Below are positions 8,599-18,292 of a stretch of DNA of 64,000 bases, piece by piece (within the stretch, counting starts at the first letter, position 1; each line of letters starts with the position of its first letter). The notes under the pieces were generated by a model, which was not told where the DNA came from, made no database searches, and saw only the letters and a list, made by a program, of their open reading frames with translations. The stretch comes from Elusimicrobiota bacterium (lineage in GTDB: Bacteria; Elusimicrobiota; Elusimicrobia; UBA1565; UBA9628), in contig JACRDQ010000044.1 in NCBI GenBank assembly GCA_016218545.1, forward strand, positions 1 through 64,000. The letters run 5' to 3'. The translations under genes and the position numbers were made by a program.

Positions 8599-8627
8599 TC
8601 TATACCATTTCGGGTGGCAACCCTCAA
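8599..8627 (-). promoter_or_regulatory. Promoter of coaD
   Basis: On the minus strand TTGAGG (8627-8622), a 17-base spacer ending TGG, and TATAGA (8604-8599). The ATG of coaD is 7 bases past the -10, again implying almost no leader. The -10 is not a perfect match. Confidence 0.5.
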
Positions 8628-8646
8628 CCTGAGGGCCGCGGGCCCC

Positions 8647-9849
8647 CTACTGGCGCCAGAGGTCGTCGATGGCGATCCTGATCCTGCCGACGGCCTCGCG
8701 GGGCCGGGCGTGCTCGCCGTCGGCCTGGAACCTGGGGTCGTCCGGGATCTCGGCCAGCAGCTTCTCCAGGGTCGGGAGCGCGCTCTTGGCCCTGGCCGCG
8801 GCCAGGCCAGAGGCCGCGGCAGCCACGACCTCCGGGTCCTTCTTCTGGAGATAGTCCAGGAAGACCCCGGCGGAGTCAGGGTCGCGGCTGAGGGCAAGGG
8901 CCTCGAGGGCCATGATCTCGCCCACCGGCCCGGGCTCGGACCGGAGCGCCCAGGTCAGCATGGGGGTCGCGGTCTCCCTGACCGCGAGCAGGTCGCCCTT
9001 CTTCTCGAGGAGCGCCTTGTAGAGGAGCTTGCGCCCCCGCGAGCCGGCCGGGTAGTGCTTGAAGAGGCGCAGGAGCACGCGCGTGGCGGCAGGGGACTTG
9101 GCCCTGGTGAGGGCCAGGACGGCCAGGTGCGCGTTCTCCCAGTCCTTGCCCATGGGATGGTCGCCGAAGCTCCGGATCCAGGCCTCGATCGGGCCCGCCT
9201 GCTCGCACCCGGACCGGGCAGCGCGGGAGAGGACCTCGCGGAGCACGACGGCAGGCAGCTTGCCGTCCTCCAGGCTCGCGCAGAGCGTGGCGTCGATGTC
9301 CTGCCGGGTCACGCAGGAGCCCTCCTCGGGGCTCTTCGGGTCGTCGCAGAAGCCTTTCAGGAGGGGAAGATAGGAGGCGGCGGTCGAGCGGAGCTCGACC
9401 GGGGCGGTCTGGTCGAGGAGGAGGGCCCGGACCGGGTTGAAGACCACGCGGCGCTTGATGAAGGTCAGGAAGGTCAGGGCCCAGAGCCGGCTCTTCTCCA
9501 GGCGCATGGGGTCGAGCGCGATGGAGGCCAGGCACGGGACAGCGGCCGGGCCCAGGCCCGTGATGGGAGCCTTGTACTCCCGGACGATGCGGTCTACGCG
9601 CGAGAAGGTCTTGGCGTCCTTCTGGGCTTGCTCTGCGACCAGGGCGTCCACGCGCAGGAAAATGCGGTTGACGGATTCGCAGACCGTGGGCGGGACTGCG
9701 GGCCTGGGAGCAGGCAGGGGGGCGGGAGCAGCGGCCGCAGCCTTCCTCGTCCGCCTGAAGTTCTTTTGGCGGGCCGCCTCAGCCTGGGACGCGGCCAGCA
9801 GGAGCAGGCCGAGCGGGAGCCCCCAGCCGGTCAGGCGCGGCTTGGTCAT
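8647..9849 (-). CDS. Secreted HEAT-repeat-like protein
   Basis: A 400-residue protein with a signal peptide (to about residue 25, ending AEAA) and a basic, Ala/Pro-rich segment to about 50. The rest is all-helical with recurring helix pairs of HEAT type, clearest towards the C-terminus (IMALEALALSRDPDSAGVFL, then PEVVAAAASGLAAARAKSAL). Such solenoids usually mediate protein contacts. No catalytic motif is seen. It follows metH by 7 bases in the same operon. Function unknown. Confidence 0.6.
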   Translation of the reverse strand: MTKPRLTGWGLPLGLLLLAASQAEAARQKNFRRTRKAAAAAPAPLPAPRPAVPPTVCESVNRIFLRVDALVAEQAQKDAKTFSRVDRIVREYKAPITGLGPAAVPCLASIALDPMRLEKSRLWALTFLTFIKRRVVFNPVRALLLDQTAPVELRSTAASYLPLLKGFCDDPKSPEEGSCVTRQDIDATLCASLEDGKLPAVVLREVLSRAARSGCEQAGPIEAWIRSFGDHPMGKDWENAHLAVLALTRAKSPAATRVLLRLFKHYPAGSRGRKLLYKALLEKKGDLLAVRETATPMLTWALRSEPGPVGEIMALEALALSRDPDSAGVFLDYLQKKDPEVVAAAASGLAAARAKSALPTLEKLLAEIPDDPRFQADGEHARPREAVGRIRIAIDDLWRQ

Positions 9850-9856
9850 GTTCGGG

Positions 9857-12800
9857 TCACTGCCCTGCCACGGCAGCGGTCTCCTGGGAGCCAGCCGCGA
9901 AATAGCGCGCCGCGGGGTGGTGGAAGACCAGGGCGGACACGCTCGCCTCGGGCTCCATCATGAAGCCCTCGGTGAGCTTGATGCCCGCGTTCTTGGCCGG
10001 GTCGATGAGCGCGAAGAGCTTGCGCTGGTCCTCGATGGCGGGGCAGGCGGGGTAGCCGAAGCTCACCCGCAGGCCCTGGTACTTGGCCTGGAACTTGTCG
10101 CGCATGGTCAGGGTCGGGAGGTCCGCGATGCCCCAGATGGCGCGCAGGCGCTCGTGCAGGAGCTCGGCGAAGCCCTCGGCGCTCTCGATGGCCAGGGCCT
10201 GGAGCGCGTGGGACTTGAAGTAATCCCCGGCGTTCCGGAACTTGTCCGCGAGCGCGGCCACGCCGTGGCCCGCGGTCACGGCGAAGAACGCGACGTAGTC
10301 CATCTTCCCGGAGGACTTGGGCGCGACCCAGTCCGAGATGCACAGCCGCTCTCCCGTCGTCTGCCTGGGGAAGGTGAAGTCCTCCCGCACCGTCCGGCCC
10401 GTGGCGTTCTCGTAGATGATGAGCTTCTCGCCCTCCGACTGGGCGGCGAAGAACTGGTAGACGCCCTGCGGCTTGAAGAGGCCCTTGGCCGCGACCTCGG
10501 CCTGCAGGGCCTCGACCTTGGCCTTGAGCTCCATGGCCTTAGGCTCTCCCTCGGCAAAGGACTTGTCTACGGCCTTCAAGCCCAGGTGCTTGCCGTAGAG
10601 CATGATGGGGTTGACATAAGGGAAGATCTGCCCGACCGGGACGTTCGAGGCCAGGTGCAGGGTGAGGTCGCGCGGCACCGGGATGACGGCCGGAGGGATG
10701 ACCGGCTTGGCGGCCTCAGGGCCCGAGGCGGCCGGAGCCGGGGCGTCCTGGGGCGCTTCCTTGGCGCTGGCCGCGGCAGCCAGGAGACCGGCGCGCTTGG
10801 ACGGGTCGCTCAAGCCGTTCATGAGGTCCAGGCCCTTCATGGCGTCGCGGGCGTAGAAGACCGGTCCCTTGTAGCGGGGCGCGATCTTGGTGACGGTGAA
10901 GCGCTGGGACAGGGCCGCTCCGCCGATGAGCAGGGGAACGTCGACGCCCGCGTGCGCGAGGTCCTCGGCCGCGACCGCCATCTGCTCGGCGGACTTCACC
11001 AAGAGGCCCGAGAGCCCGATGGCGTCGGGCCGGTGCTTCTTGACCGCCTCGACGAGGGCCTCGGGAGGCACCTTGATGCCGAGGTCGATGACCTCGTAGC
11101 CGTTGTTCTTGAGGATGATGTGCACGAGGTTCTTGCCGATCTCGTGGACGTCCCCCTTGACCGTGGCGAGCAGGAACTTGGCCCGGCTGGCGGACTGGGA
11201 CCCGTCCATGTGCGGCTCGATGAGGGAGACCGCGGCCTTCATGGCCTCCGCGGACTGGAGCACCTCGGCCACGATGAGCTCGTTGGCCGCAAAGCGCCTG
11301 CCGACCTCGGCCATGCCCTTCATGAGGGGGCCGTTGACGATGTCGAGGGGCTTCATGCGGGTGAGGAGCTCGGCGACCGCGGCGTCGATGCCTTGCTTTG
11401 AGCCCTCGATGACGTTGCGCGCCAGGCGCTCCTCGGCCGTGAGGTCCGCGCTGGGGACGGGCGGAGCACCCGTCGGAGCGGTCTTGAAGCGGGCCGCGAA
11501 CGCGGCCAGGGGGTCGCTGCCGGGGGGCAGGGCCGGGTCGCCCGGGCCCTTCCAGGTCAGCAGGGCCTCGGCGAGCTTGCGGTCCCCCTCGGGCAGGGAG
11601 GAGTAGCGGGCGAGCTTGTCGGTGTTGACGATGGCCAGGTCCAGGCCCGCCTGGACGCACTGGTAGAGGAAGACCGCGTTCAAGACCTCACGGCCTGCCG
11701 GGGGCAGGCCGAAGGACACGTTGGACACGCCCAGGATGGTCCTCGACTTGGGCAGGCCCTTCTTGATGAGCCGGATGCCCTCGATGGTCTCCACGGCCGA
11801 GCCCCAGTAGTTCTTGTCTCCCGAGGCGGCCGGGAAGACCAGGGCGTCGAAGTAGAGGTCCTCGGAGGCCAGGCCGTGCTTCTTGACGAGGAGGTCGTGC
11901 GCCCGCCGGCAGATGGCGAGCTTGCGCTCCCGGCTCACGGCCATACCCGCGGCCTTGTCCTCGTCGATGGCGCCGACCACCAAGCCCGCGCCGTGCTTGC
12001 GGGCCAGGGCCGCCACGGAGGCGAGCCGGCCTTCCCCGTCCTCGAGGTTGACCGAGTTGATGATGCACTTGCCCGGGGCGAGCTCGAGCGCCGCCTCCAT
12101 GACCGCGGGGTTGGTGGTGTCGATCATGATGGGGACGCGGACCTTCTTGAGCAGTTGGCCCAGGAAAGTCGTCACGTCCTGGAGCTCGTCGCGCTCCGGG
12201 TTGGAGAGGCACACGTCGAGGATCTGGGCCCCGGACTTGACCTGGCGCCTGCCGGTCTCGGCCGCCTCCTCGATGGCTCCGCGGACGATGAGGTCCTTGA
12301 AGGCCTTCGAGCCCAGGACGTTGGCGCGCTCTCCCACGAGCACGGGACGGCTCTTGTCCTCGACCGTCAGGGACTCCAGCCCCGAGACCATGGAGAGCCT
12401 CTTGCGGCTGGGCTGGCGGGGGGGGGTCCCGGCGGCCATGGCCGAGATGAGGCGGATGTGCGCCGGCGTGGTGCCGCAGCAGCCGCCCACGAGGTTGACC
12501 CAGCCCTGGGAGCAGAAGCGCTCGATGGCCTTGGCCAGGGCGGCCGGGGAGTCGGAGTACTTGCCGTGCTCGTCGGGCATGCCGGCGTTGGGGTAGCAGA
12601 GCGTGTTGAAACGGCACAGGCCCGAGAGGGTGCGCAGGTGGTCCGTCATGAAGTCCGCGCCCGTGGCGCAATTGAGGCCCAGGGCGAGGAGGTCCCGATG
12701 CTGGAGGGAGAGGTAAAGGGCGTCGATGGTCTGGCCGGCGAGCATGGTGCCGGAGCTCTCGATGGAGACGGAGACCATGACCGGCACGCTCCGTCCGAGG

Positions 12801-13384
12801 CTCGCGAAGGCGTCGTCGACCCCGGCCAGGGTGGCCTTGAGGTTGAGGGTGTCCTGCTGGGTCTCGATGAGGAGGAGGTCGCTGCCGGCGTCCACGAGGT
12901 CCGCGGCCCACGCCTTGGCCCCGTCGCGGACCTGGGCGAAGGTGATGCCGCCCGTGACCGAGATGGTCTTGGTGCCCGGCCCCATGGCTCCGGCCACGAA
13001 CCGCGGCTGGCGCGGGGTGGAGTGCTTCTTGGCGGCCTTGAGCGCGATCTCCACGGCCGTCCGGTTGATCTCCGAGGCCTTGGCCGCGATGCCGTACTCC
13101 GAAAGGACCCAGGGCACGGCGCCGAAGGTGTCCGTTTCGATGATGTCCGCCCCGGCCTGGAGGTAGGCCTCGTGCACGGAGGAGATGACGTCCTTCCTGG
13201 TCAGGACCAGGTGCTCGTTGCAGCCCTCGAGCTCGGGGCCGCCGAAGTCCGCGGCTTTCAAGGCCTTGGTCTGGAGCTCGGTGCCCATGGCGCCGTCGAG
13301 CACCATGATGCGCTTCCTGAGGAGCTCCTTCAACTCGTCGAGTCTGCCGGTGTCGGCGCCGGGCGTCTTCTTTTTCCTGCTCAT
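9857..13384 (-). CDS. metH: Cobalamin-dependent methionine synthase
   Basis: A 1175-residue protein with all four MetH modules in order. The homocysteine-binding barrel (about 20-320) carries the zinc cysteines C239 (LNCATG), C302 and C303 (GGCCGT). The methyltetrahydrofolate-binding barrel (about 345-610) includes GERANVLGS. The cap and B12 domains (about 645-880) contain the base-off ligand motif D745-V-H747-E-I-G. The AdoMet reactivation domain (about 950-1165) includes GYPACP. The enzyme methylates homocysteine from 5-methyl-THF. AAAGGAG lies 10 bases before the ATG. It sits inside a long leftward run behind PilZ, cupin and rubredoxin genes; no B12 riboswitch is visible upstream. Confidence 0.97.
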   Translation of the reverse strand: MSRKKKTPGADTGRLDELKELLRKRIMVLDGAMGTELQTKALKAADFGGPELEGCNEHLVLTRKDVISSVHEAYLQAGADIIETDTFGAVPWVLSEYGIAAKASEINRTAVEIALKAAKKHSTPRQPRFVAGAMGPGTKTISVTGGITFAQVRDGAKAWAADLVDAGSDLLLIETQQDTLNLKATLAGVDDAFASLGRSVPVMVSVSIESSGTMLAGQTIDALYLSLQHRDLLALGLNCATGADFMTDHLRTLSGLCRFNTLCYPNAGMPDEHGKYSDSPAALAKAIERFCSQGWVNLVGGCCGTTPAHIRLISAMAAGTPPRQPSRKRLSMVSGLESLTVEDKSRPVLVGERANVLGSKAFKDLIVRGAIEEAAETGRRQVKSGAQILDVCLSNPERDELQDVTTFLGQLLKKVRVPIMIDTTNPAVMEAALELAPGKCIINSVNLEDGEGRLASVAALARKHGAGLVVGAIDEDKAAGMAVSRERKLAICRRAHDLLVKKHGLASEDLYFDALVFPAASGDKNYWGSAVETIEGIRLIKKGLPKSRTILGVSNVSFGLPPAGREVLNAVFLYQCVQAGLDLAIVNTDKLARYSSLPEGDRKLAEALLTWKGPGDPALPPGSDPLAAFAARFKTAPTGAPPVPSADLTAEERLARNVIEGSKQGIDAAVAELLTRMKPLDIVNGPLMKGMAEVGRRFAANELIVAEVLQSAEAMKAAVSLIEPHMDGSQSASRAKFLLATVKGDVHEIGKNLVHIILKNNGYEVIDLGIKVPPEALVEAVKKHRPDAIGLSGLLVKSAEQMAVAAEDLAHAGVDVPLLIGGAALSQRFTVTKIAPRYKGPVFYARDAMKGLDLMNGLSDPSKRAGLLAAAASAKEAPQDAPAPAASGPEAAKPVIPPAVIPVPRDLTLHLASNVPVGQIFPYVNPIMLYGKHLGLKAVDKSFAEGEPKAMELKAKVEALQAEVAAKGLFKPQGVYQFFAAQSEGEKLIIYENATGRTVREDFTFPRQTTGERLCISDWVAPKSSGKMDYVAFFAVTAGHGVAALADKFRNAGDYFKSHALQALAIESAEGFAELLHERLRAIWGIADLPTLTMRDKFQAKYQGLRVSFGYPACPAIEDQRKLFALIDPAKNAGIKLTEGFMMEPEASVSALVFHHPAARYFAAGSQETAAVAGQ

Positions 13385-13399
13385 GGGAGGCGGACTCCT

Positions 13400-13846
13400 T
13401 TAGGTTCCCCAGTACCAGCGGAGCTTGTCTTCGGGGATGGGCGGCTTGGCGGGCCGTGCCCGCAGTGATTCGATGATGGACTTCAGGACGTCCTGCGTCC
13501 TGGAGGCGGCGGAGAACGAGATGCCGTAGCGGTTGCCCTGGCCGTCGCCGGCCACGCGGATGACCTCGCCGGCCAGCGAGACGCGGGCGTTGTTCCAGGA
13601 GAGCTGGAAGCGGTAGGTCCGCCCCTTCTGGAGCTGAGCCGGGCAGCTCAGGAGGGCCCCGCCCAGGCTGATGTCGATGATGCGGCCGGACGCGAGCGGC
13701 GCTCGGCTGTCCTCGGCCCAGACCGCGGCCTGCAGGTCGCAGGCGAAGCGCGCGTGCAGGCGCCGGGCCCGCATCTCGTCGTCGAAGGTGCGGCGGGGGC
13801 GGTAGCGGCCGTGGTCCGGCCCGGGGTGGTTCGGAAGGCTCGACAT
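13400..13846 (-). CDS. PilZ domain protein
   Basis: A 148-residue single-domain protein with the PilZ cyclic-di-GMP-binding signature: R29-x3-R33 (in RRLHARF) and D58-x-S60-x2-G63 (DISLGG), followed by the expected beta-barrel strands and the GISF strand. It most likely binds c-di-GMP and signals to motility or envelope partners. A type IV pilus operon is elsewhere in the window, but this gene lies between a cupin and metH, so any link is inference. Confidence 0.85.
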   Translation of the reverse strand: MSSLPNHPGPDHGRYRPRRTFDDEMRARRLHARFACDLQAAVWAEDSRAPLASGRIIDISLGGALLSCPAQLQKGRTYRFQLSWNNARVSLAGEVIRVAGDGQGNRYGISFSAASRTQDVLKSIIESLRARPAKPPIPEDKLRWYWGT

Positions 13847-13864
13847 GCTGGCGCCGCGCCTCCC

Positions 13865-14212
13865 TCAGGACCGGATCATGACGAGTTCCATCTTGAAGCG
13901 CTTGACGGCCCGGAGCGCGTGCGGCTTGCCCGCGGGCATGATGATGGCCTGTCCCGCCTTGAGGCGGTGGGGCTTGCCCGAGACCGTGACCTCGGCCTCG
14001 CCGTCGAGGAGCTGCACCAGGGCGTCGAAGGGCGCCGTGTGCTCGCTCAATCCCTCGCCCTGGTCGAAGGCGAAAAGCGTGACCGTGCCGGTGGGGCGCT
14101 CTACGACCGTGCGGCTGACCACGGCGCCGGCCTGATAATCCACGAGCTTGCCCGGCTCGAGGACCTTTCCCTTGAGGCTTTCCACGTCCTGCTTCACCTT
14201 GGTGAACCCCAT
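13865..14212 (-). CDS. Small cupin-fold protein
   Basis: A 115-residue single cupin domain. The second cupin motif (G87 to H98, MPAGKPH) is good. The first is partial: H58 is present, but the usual second His of H-x-H is Ala. Any metal site would therefore be incomplete. AGGAGG lies 4 bases before the ATG at 14212; the longer open frame to 14365 is a shadow of the rubredoxin gene. It follows rubredoxin by 8 bases and is probably coexpressed. Substrate unknown. Confidence 0.8.
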   Translation of the reverse strand: MGFTKVKQDVESLKGKVLEPGKLVDYQAGAVVSRTVVERPTGTVTLFAFDQGEGLSEHTAPFDALVQLLDGEAEVTVSGKPHRLKAGQAIIMPAGKPHALRAVKRFKMELVMIRS

Positions 14213-14220
14213 GACGCCTC

Positions 14221-14379
14221 CTATGCTTCCTGGAAATCGTCCTTGCCCACGCCGCAGACCGGGCAGACCCAGCCGCCGGGGAGCTGGTCGAACGGCGTCC
14301 CCGGGGCGACTCCGTGATCGGGGTCGCCCTGCGCGGGATCGTAGACGTACCCGCAGACCGTGCACGTGTATTTCTTCAT
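14221..14379 (-). CDS. Rubredoxin
   Basis: A complete 52-residue rubredoxin: CTVCGY (C6, C9) and CPVCG (C39, C42) bind one iron, and the DP-x-QGD, P-G-T-P-F and GWVCP residues are typical. It is a one-electron carrier in the cytoplasm, often serving oxygen or peroxide detoxification. GGAGG is 6 bases before the ATG. It lies between the efflux permease and the cupin; no reductase partner is in the window. Confidence 0.95.
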   Translation of the reverse strand: MKKYTCTVCGYVYDPAQGDPDHGVAPGTPFDQLPGGWVCPVCGVGKDDFQEA

Positions 14380-14402
14380 GCGCGCCCTCCAGGGCGAGCC
14401 GG

Positions 14403-15488
14403 CTACTCCAGCGTCCGGCGGAACCTCGCGAAGCTCAGGCTGGCCATGAGCACGGCCATGGCCGCGAGCACGGCGACGTTGGAGGCGAAGACCCAGGGGT
14501 CTCCGCCCTTGAGCATGACGGCTCGCACTAATGTTACGAAATATTTGAGGGGGTCGAGGTAGGCCACCCAGCGGACCGCGGCCGGCATGTTCTCCACCGG
14601 GAACATGATGCCGGAGAGGAGGTTGGCCGGGAAGAGGAAGATGAAGCTGCCCAGCATGGCCTGCTGCTGGTTGCGCGAGATCGTGGAGATGAGGGTGCCC
14701 GCCGAGACCGTGGTGACCACGAAGACCGCGCTGGCGAGCGCCAGCATCCACAGGGGGCCGCGGGACGGGACGTCGAAGAGCAGGCTCCCGGCCAGGAGGA
14801 CCAGGACGCAGTCGGCCAGGCCGAGGAGCACGAAGGGCACGGTCTTGCCGAGCAGGATCTCGCCCACCGAGAGTGGGGCCGCGATGATGGTCTCGAAGGT
14901 CCCGGACTCCTTCTCCCGGGCCAGGGACATGCTCGTGAGCACGATGGTCACGAGGGTGACGATCATGCCCATGACCCCGGGGACCATGAAGACCGAGGAC
15001 TCCATGGCCGGGTTGTAGAGGACCCGCACGTCGAGGGCGATGCCCCCTCCGGAGGGCTGGGGGAAGACCGCGGCGAGGATGGAGCGGGCGTAGGCCTCCA
15101 CGGCGCGGGCCTTGGCCGCGTTGGTCGCCTCCACCAGGAGCTGGACCTCGGCCTCCCCGCGGCCGGAGGCCCGGGTGAGGCCTTTGGCCGGAGCCACGAG
15201 GACCGCGTCGGCCTTGCCGGACTGGATGAGGGCGAAGGGCTCCAGGCCGCGGTCCGGGACCGGCACGAACCAGCCCGAGGCGAAAAAGCGGTCCGCCAGG
15301 TGCCTGGCCCGGGCGTCGCCGGGCTCGTGGAAGGCGGCCAGGCGGATGCCGCGGATCTCGGTCGAGATGGCGTAGCCGAAGACCGCCATCTGCACCACGG
15401 GCATGATGAAGAGGAGCGCCCTCATGCGCGGGTCGCGCAGGGCCTGGGCGAACTCCTTGCGCAGGAACGCCAGGAGCACGCCCTTCAT
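14403..15488 (-). CDS. ABC-2 type permease, second of the efflux pair
   Basis: A 361-residue inner-membrane permease of the YbhR/YhhJ kind: an N-terminal membrane helix after a [12 protein letters not shown] motif, a large periplasmic loop (about 45-165), then five membrane helices. The segment [11 protein letters not shown] is the usual ABC-2 coupling region. Its start overlaps the end of the other permease by 4 bases. It forms the channel of the efflux complex with its partner. Substrate unknown. Confidence 0.88.
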   Translation of the reverse strand: MKGVLLAFLRKEFAQALRDPRMRALLFIMPVVQMAVFGYAISTEIRGIRLAAFHEPGDARARHLADRFFASGWFVPVPDRGLEPFALIQSGKADAVLVAPAKGLTRASGRGEAEVQLLVEATNAAKARAVEAYARSILAAVFPQPSGGGIALDVRVLYNPAMESSVFMVPGVMGMIVTLVTIVLTSMSLAREKESGTFETIIAAPLSVGEILLGKTVPFVLLGLADCVLVLLAGSLLFDVPSRGPLWMLALASAVFVVTTVSAGTLISTISRNQQQAMLGSFIFLFPANLLSGIMFPVENMPAAVRWVAYLDPLKYFVTLVRAVMLKGGDPWVFASNVAVLAAMAVLMASLSFARFRRTLE

Positions 15489-16618
15489 GGCTCGAGGTCC
15501 CCCTTGAACCGGGCCGCGGCGGCCGCGATGAGGACCGCGTCGAGCAGGGCCAGGGCCAGGAGCGGCTGGGCGAGCTCGAGGGGCCCGGCTCCCTTAAGGA
15601 AGATGCCGCGGCAGGCGGTCATGAACCAGCGCGGGGGCAGGAGCATGGTGAAGTACTGGAAGAAGGCGGGCATGCTCTCCACCGGGAAGATGAAGCCGGA
15701 GAGGAGCAGGGAGGGCAGGAGCCCGGTCATCATGGAGAGCTGCATGGCGATCTGTTGCTGGCGGGTCAGGACCGAGATGAGCAGGCCCTGGGAGAGGGTG
15801 GCCAGGAGGAACATGACGGAGACCCCGGCGAAGAGGAGGTGGCTGCCCTTGAAAGGCACGCCGAACCCGAGGCGAGCCACGAGGTAGAGGAGGAGCAGGC
15901 CCGCGGCGCTCAGCGCGAGGTAGGGGGCGAGCTTGCCCGCGATGATCTCCATGGGACGGACCGGGGTGGAGAGCAAGAGTTCCATGGAGCCGTTCTCCCA
16001 CTCGCGCGCCACGGTGAGGGCCGTGAACAGGATGGAGAGCAGGCCCAGCACGACCACGGAGAGGCCCGGGATGGTGAACCACCTGCTGTTGAGCTCGTGG
16101 TTATAAAGGAAGCGCGTCTTGAGCGCCGCGGCCCCGGCAGGGGGGGTGGAGGCGTCTGCGGGGAGCATGCGCAGGCGCGCGGAAGCCAGGACTCCCGGGA
16201 GATAGCCGAGCACCGCGGAGGCCCTGGAGTTGTCGGCTCCGTCGAGCAGGTACTGTGCGGAGGCTCCGCGGCCGGAGAGCAGGTCGCCGCCGAACCCGGG
16301 CTTGATGACGAGGGCGGAGCTCGCCTGCTCTGCGTCGAGTTGGCTCAGGAACCCGCGGCCCTCCGCCGGGCCGCGGACGTGGAAGTAGCCCGAGGCCGCG
16401 AGGATCTGAGCGAACTCCCGCGACGGACGGGAGCGGTCCGCGTCGTGGACCACGGTCACGATGTCGCGCACGTCGAAGTCGATGGCGATGCCGAAGAAGC
16501 ATACGAGCAGGACCGGCAGGCCCAGGGCCAGGCCGAGGGTGAAGGGGTCCCGGAGGACGTGGCGGACCTCCTTGGCGGCCATGGCCCGGGCGCGGCGGAG
16601 GTCGAAGCCGCGCCTCAT
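15485..16618 (-). CDS. ABC-2 type permease, first of the efflux pair
   Basis: A 377-residue permease with the same layout as its neighbour: an N-terminal [12 protein letters not shown] segment and membrane helix, a periplasmic loop (about 55-190), then the coupling motif [20 protein letters not shown] and five further helices. The ATG at 16618 overlaps the stop of the upstream ATPase gene as ATGA; the open frame further upstream is a shadow. Two different permeases suggest a heterodimeric channel like E. coli YbhS/YbhR. Confidence 0.88.
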   Translation of the reverse strand: MRRGFDLRRARAMAAKEVRHVLRDPFTLGLALGLPVLLVCFFGIAIDFDVRDIVTVVHDADRSRPSREFAQILAASGYFHVRGPAEGRGFLSQLDAEQASSALVIKPGFGGDLLSGRGASAQYLLDGADNSRASAVLGYLPGVLASARLRMLPADASTPPAGAAALKTRFLYNHELNSRWFTIPGLSVVVLGLLSILFTALTVAREWENGSMELLLSTPVRPMEIIAGKLAPYLALSAAGLLLLYLVARLGFGVPFKGSHLLFAGVSVMFLLATLSQGLLISVLTRQQQIAMQLSMMTGLLPSLLLSGFIFPVESMPAFFQYFTMLLPPRWFMTACRGIFLKGAGPLELAQPLLALALLDAVLIAAAAARFKGDLEP

Positions 16619-17559
16619 GACGGGACCTCCCGGTCCCGCGCAGCCTCGACCAGGCGCAGGAACACGTCCTCGAGCGACGGCGCGATGCGCCGGGCATGGG
16701 CTCCGGGGGGGACCGAGGCCGAGAGACTCTTCCAGGCGGCTTCGTCCGAGAGGGCCAGGTGGAAGCGCGTGCCGTGGGGCTTGAGGGAAAGGACCCCTGG
16801 CGCGGAGGCCAAGCCCCGCACCGCGGCGGGGTCCGAGCCGGCGGGGTCGACCTCGGCCATGGGGCCTGGGAACACGGAGGCTTTGAGGCCAGCCGGGCTG
16901 TCGAGGGCGATGAGCCGGCCCGCGGCCATGAGCGCGATGCGGCCGCACCGCTCGGCCTCGTCCATATAGTGGGTCGTGACGAGCACGGTCTTGCCCGAAC
17001 GGGTGAGCCTGGCGATGAGGTTCCAGAAGCGCTCCCGGGCGGCCGGGGCCACGCCCGAGGTGGGCTCGTCGAGGAACACGATCTCCGGGTCATGGAGCAG
17101 GGAGGCGGCAAGAGCCAGCTCCTGCTTGAGCCCGCCCGCCAGGTCCCGCACCAGGGTGTCGAGGCTCCGGTCGAACCCGATGAAGTCCAGCAGCTCCTTG
17201 GTGCGGCGCTGAAGGGCCGCGGGTCCGAGCCTGCGCAGGCCGGCGGCGAAGGCCAGGTTCTCGCCGGCCGTGAGGTCGTCGTAGAGGGTGAAGCGCTGGG
17301 ACATGTAGCCGACCTTGCTCTTGATGGCGGTCCCGCCGTCCTCGAACCCCAGGCCGGCCACGGAGGCCGCGCCCTCGGTGGGGAGCAGGAGGCCGCAGAG
17401 GGTCCTGATGACCGTGGTCTTGCCCGCGCCGTTGGCGCCCAGGAAGCCGAAGACCTCGCCGCGGGCCACGCTGAAGGACACGCGGTCGACGGCCGTGAAG
17501 TCCCCGAACCGCACCGTGAGGTCCGTCACCTCGATGGCAGGGGGGCTCGTCTGCCTCAT
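16615..17559 (-). CDS. ABC transporter ATPase, second of pair
   Basis: A 314-residue ATPase: Walker A GANGAGKTT (41-49), Q-loop MSQR, signature LAGGL (140-144) and Walker B VFLDEP (161-166), with a C-terminal extension of about 85 residues. The loop after Walker B reads SGVAP instead of SGVDP, losing the usual D-loop Asp. With the preceding ATPase gene it corresponds to the two halves of the fused tandem ATPase YbhF of E. coli, here as separate genes. It powers the efflux permeases. The ATG at 17559 overlaps the previous stop. Confidence 0.92.
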   Translation of the reverse strand: MRQTSPPAIEVTDLTVRFGDFTAVDRVSFSVARGEVFGFLGANGAGKTTVIRTLCGLLLPTEGAASVAGLGFEDGGTAIKSKVGYMSQRFTLYDDLTAGENLAFAAGLRRLGPAALQRRTKELLDFIGFDRSLDTLVRDLAGGLKQELALAASLLHDPEIVFLDEPTSGVAPAARERFWNLIARLTRSGKTVLVTTHYMDEAERCGRIALMAAGRLIALDSPAGLKASVFPGPMAEVDPAGSDPAAVRGLASAPGVLSLKPHGTRFHLALSDEAAWKSLSASVPPGAHARRIAPSLEDVFLRLVEAARDREVPS

Positions 17560-18290
17560 GGCCGCCTCGCGTCCGCCCGCCGCAGGAAGAGCTCGTGGAA
17601 GCCCGCGGCCCCCTCGGCGGCCAGGAGCGCGGCCGGTTCGCCCGAGGAGAGCACGCGACCGTCGTCGAGGAGGTGGACCTTGGAGCAGCGCTCCGCCTCG
17701 TCCATGTAGGCCGTGGAGATCACGATGAGCACGCGCCGGGAGGCCAGGCGGTAGAGGAGGTCCCAGAACTCGCGCCTGCTGATGGGGTCCACTCCGTTGG
17801 TCGGCTCGTCGAGGAGGAGCGCGGTCGGAGACTGGAGGAGGCAGCACATCAGGCCCAGCTTCTTGTACATGCCTCCGGAAAGCTGCGAGGCCCTCCGGTC
17901 CCTGAAGGGCTCCAGCCTGGTCACGGACAGGAGCTCCGCGGCTCTGGGGGCGTAGACCTCGGGGGCCAGGCCGTAGAGGTCCCGGAAGAACTCGAGGTGC
18001 TCGGCCACGGAGAGGTCCGGGTAGAGGCTCGGCCGCTGGGGCATGTAGGCCATGGTGGGCCGCACCTCCGCGAAAGGGACCTTCCGCCCGCCCGCGGAGA
18101 ACGCCACGCTCCCCTGGTCGGGCCTCAGCAGGCCCGCGAGGATGCGCATGAGCGTGGTCTTGCCCGCCCCGTCCGGGCCGATGAGCCCGTTGAGGCCGCC
18201 GGCCGCGAACTCGAGCGAGACCCCGTCGAGGGCCTGGGTCCGTCCCAGCCTCTTGGAGACGCCGGAGGTCGTGATGCCTACCGCGGTCAT
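17556..18290 (-). CDS. ABC transporter ATPase, first of pair
   Basis: A 244-residue ATPase with intact Walker A (GPDGAGKTT, 38-46), Q-loop (MPQR), signature LSGGM (137-141) and Walker B LLLDEP (158-163) followed by TNGVDP. It is canonical, unlike its partner, so the pair may be asymmetric. No clear ribosome site precedes the ATG at 18290, which lies just past the HlyD stop, so translation is probably coupled. Confidence 0.92.
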   Translation of the reverse strand: MTAVGITTSGVSKRLGRTQALDGVSLEFAAGGLNGLIGPDGAGKTTLMRILAGLLRPDQGSVAFSAGGRKVPFAEVRPTMAYMPQRPSLYPDLSVAEHLEFFRDLYGLAPEVYAPRAAELLSVTRLEPFRDRRASQLSGGMYKKLGLMCCLLQSPTALLLDEPTNGVDPISRREFWDLLYRLASRRVLIVISTAYMDEAERCSKVHLLDDGRVLSSGEPAALLAAEGAAGFHELFLRRADARRP

Positions 18291-18292
18291 GG

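Noticed and set aside
13385..13399. Cobalamin riboswitch controlling metH
   Set aside because: metH is 15 bases behind the PilZ gene, leaving no room for one, and no B12-box-like element was seen upstream.
9437..13468. Long rightward open frames opposite metH
   Set aside because: Composition is that of antisense high-GC translation (runs of Gly, Arg, Leu, Glu) with no domain; metH on the other strand is complete.
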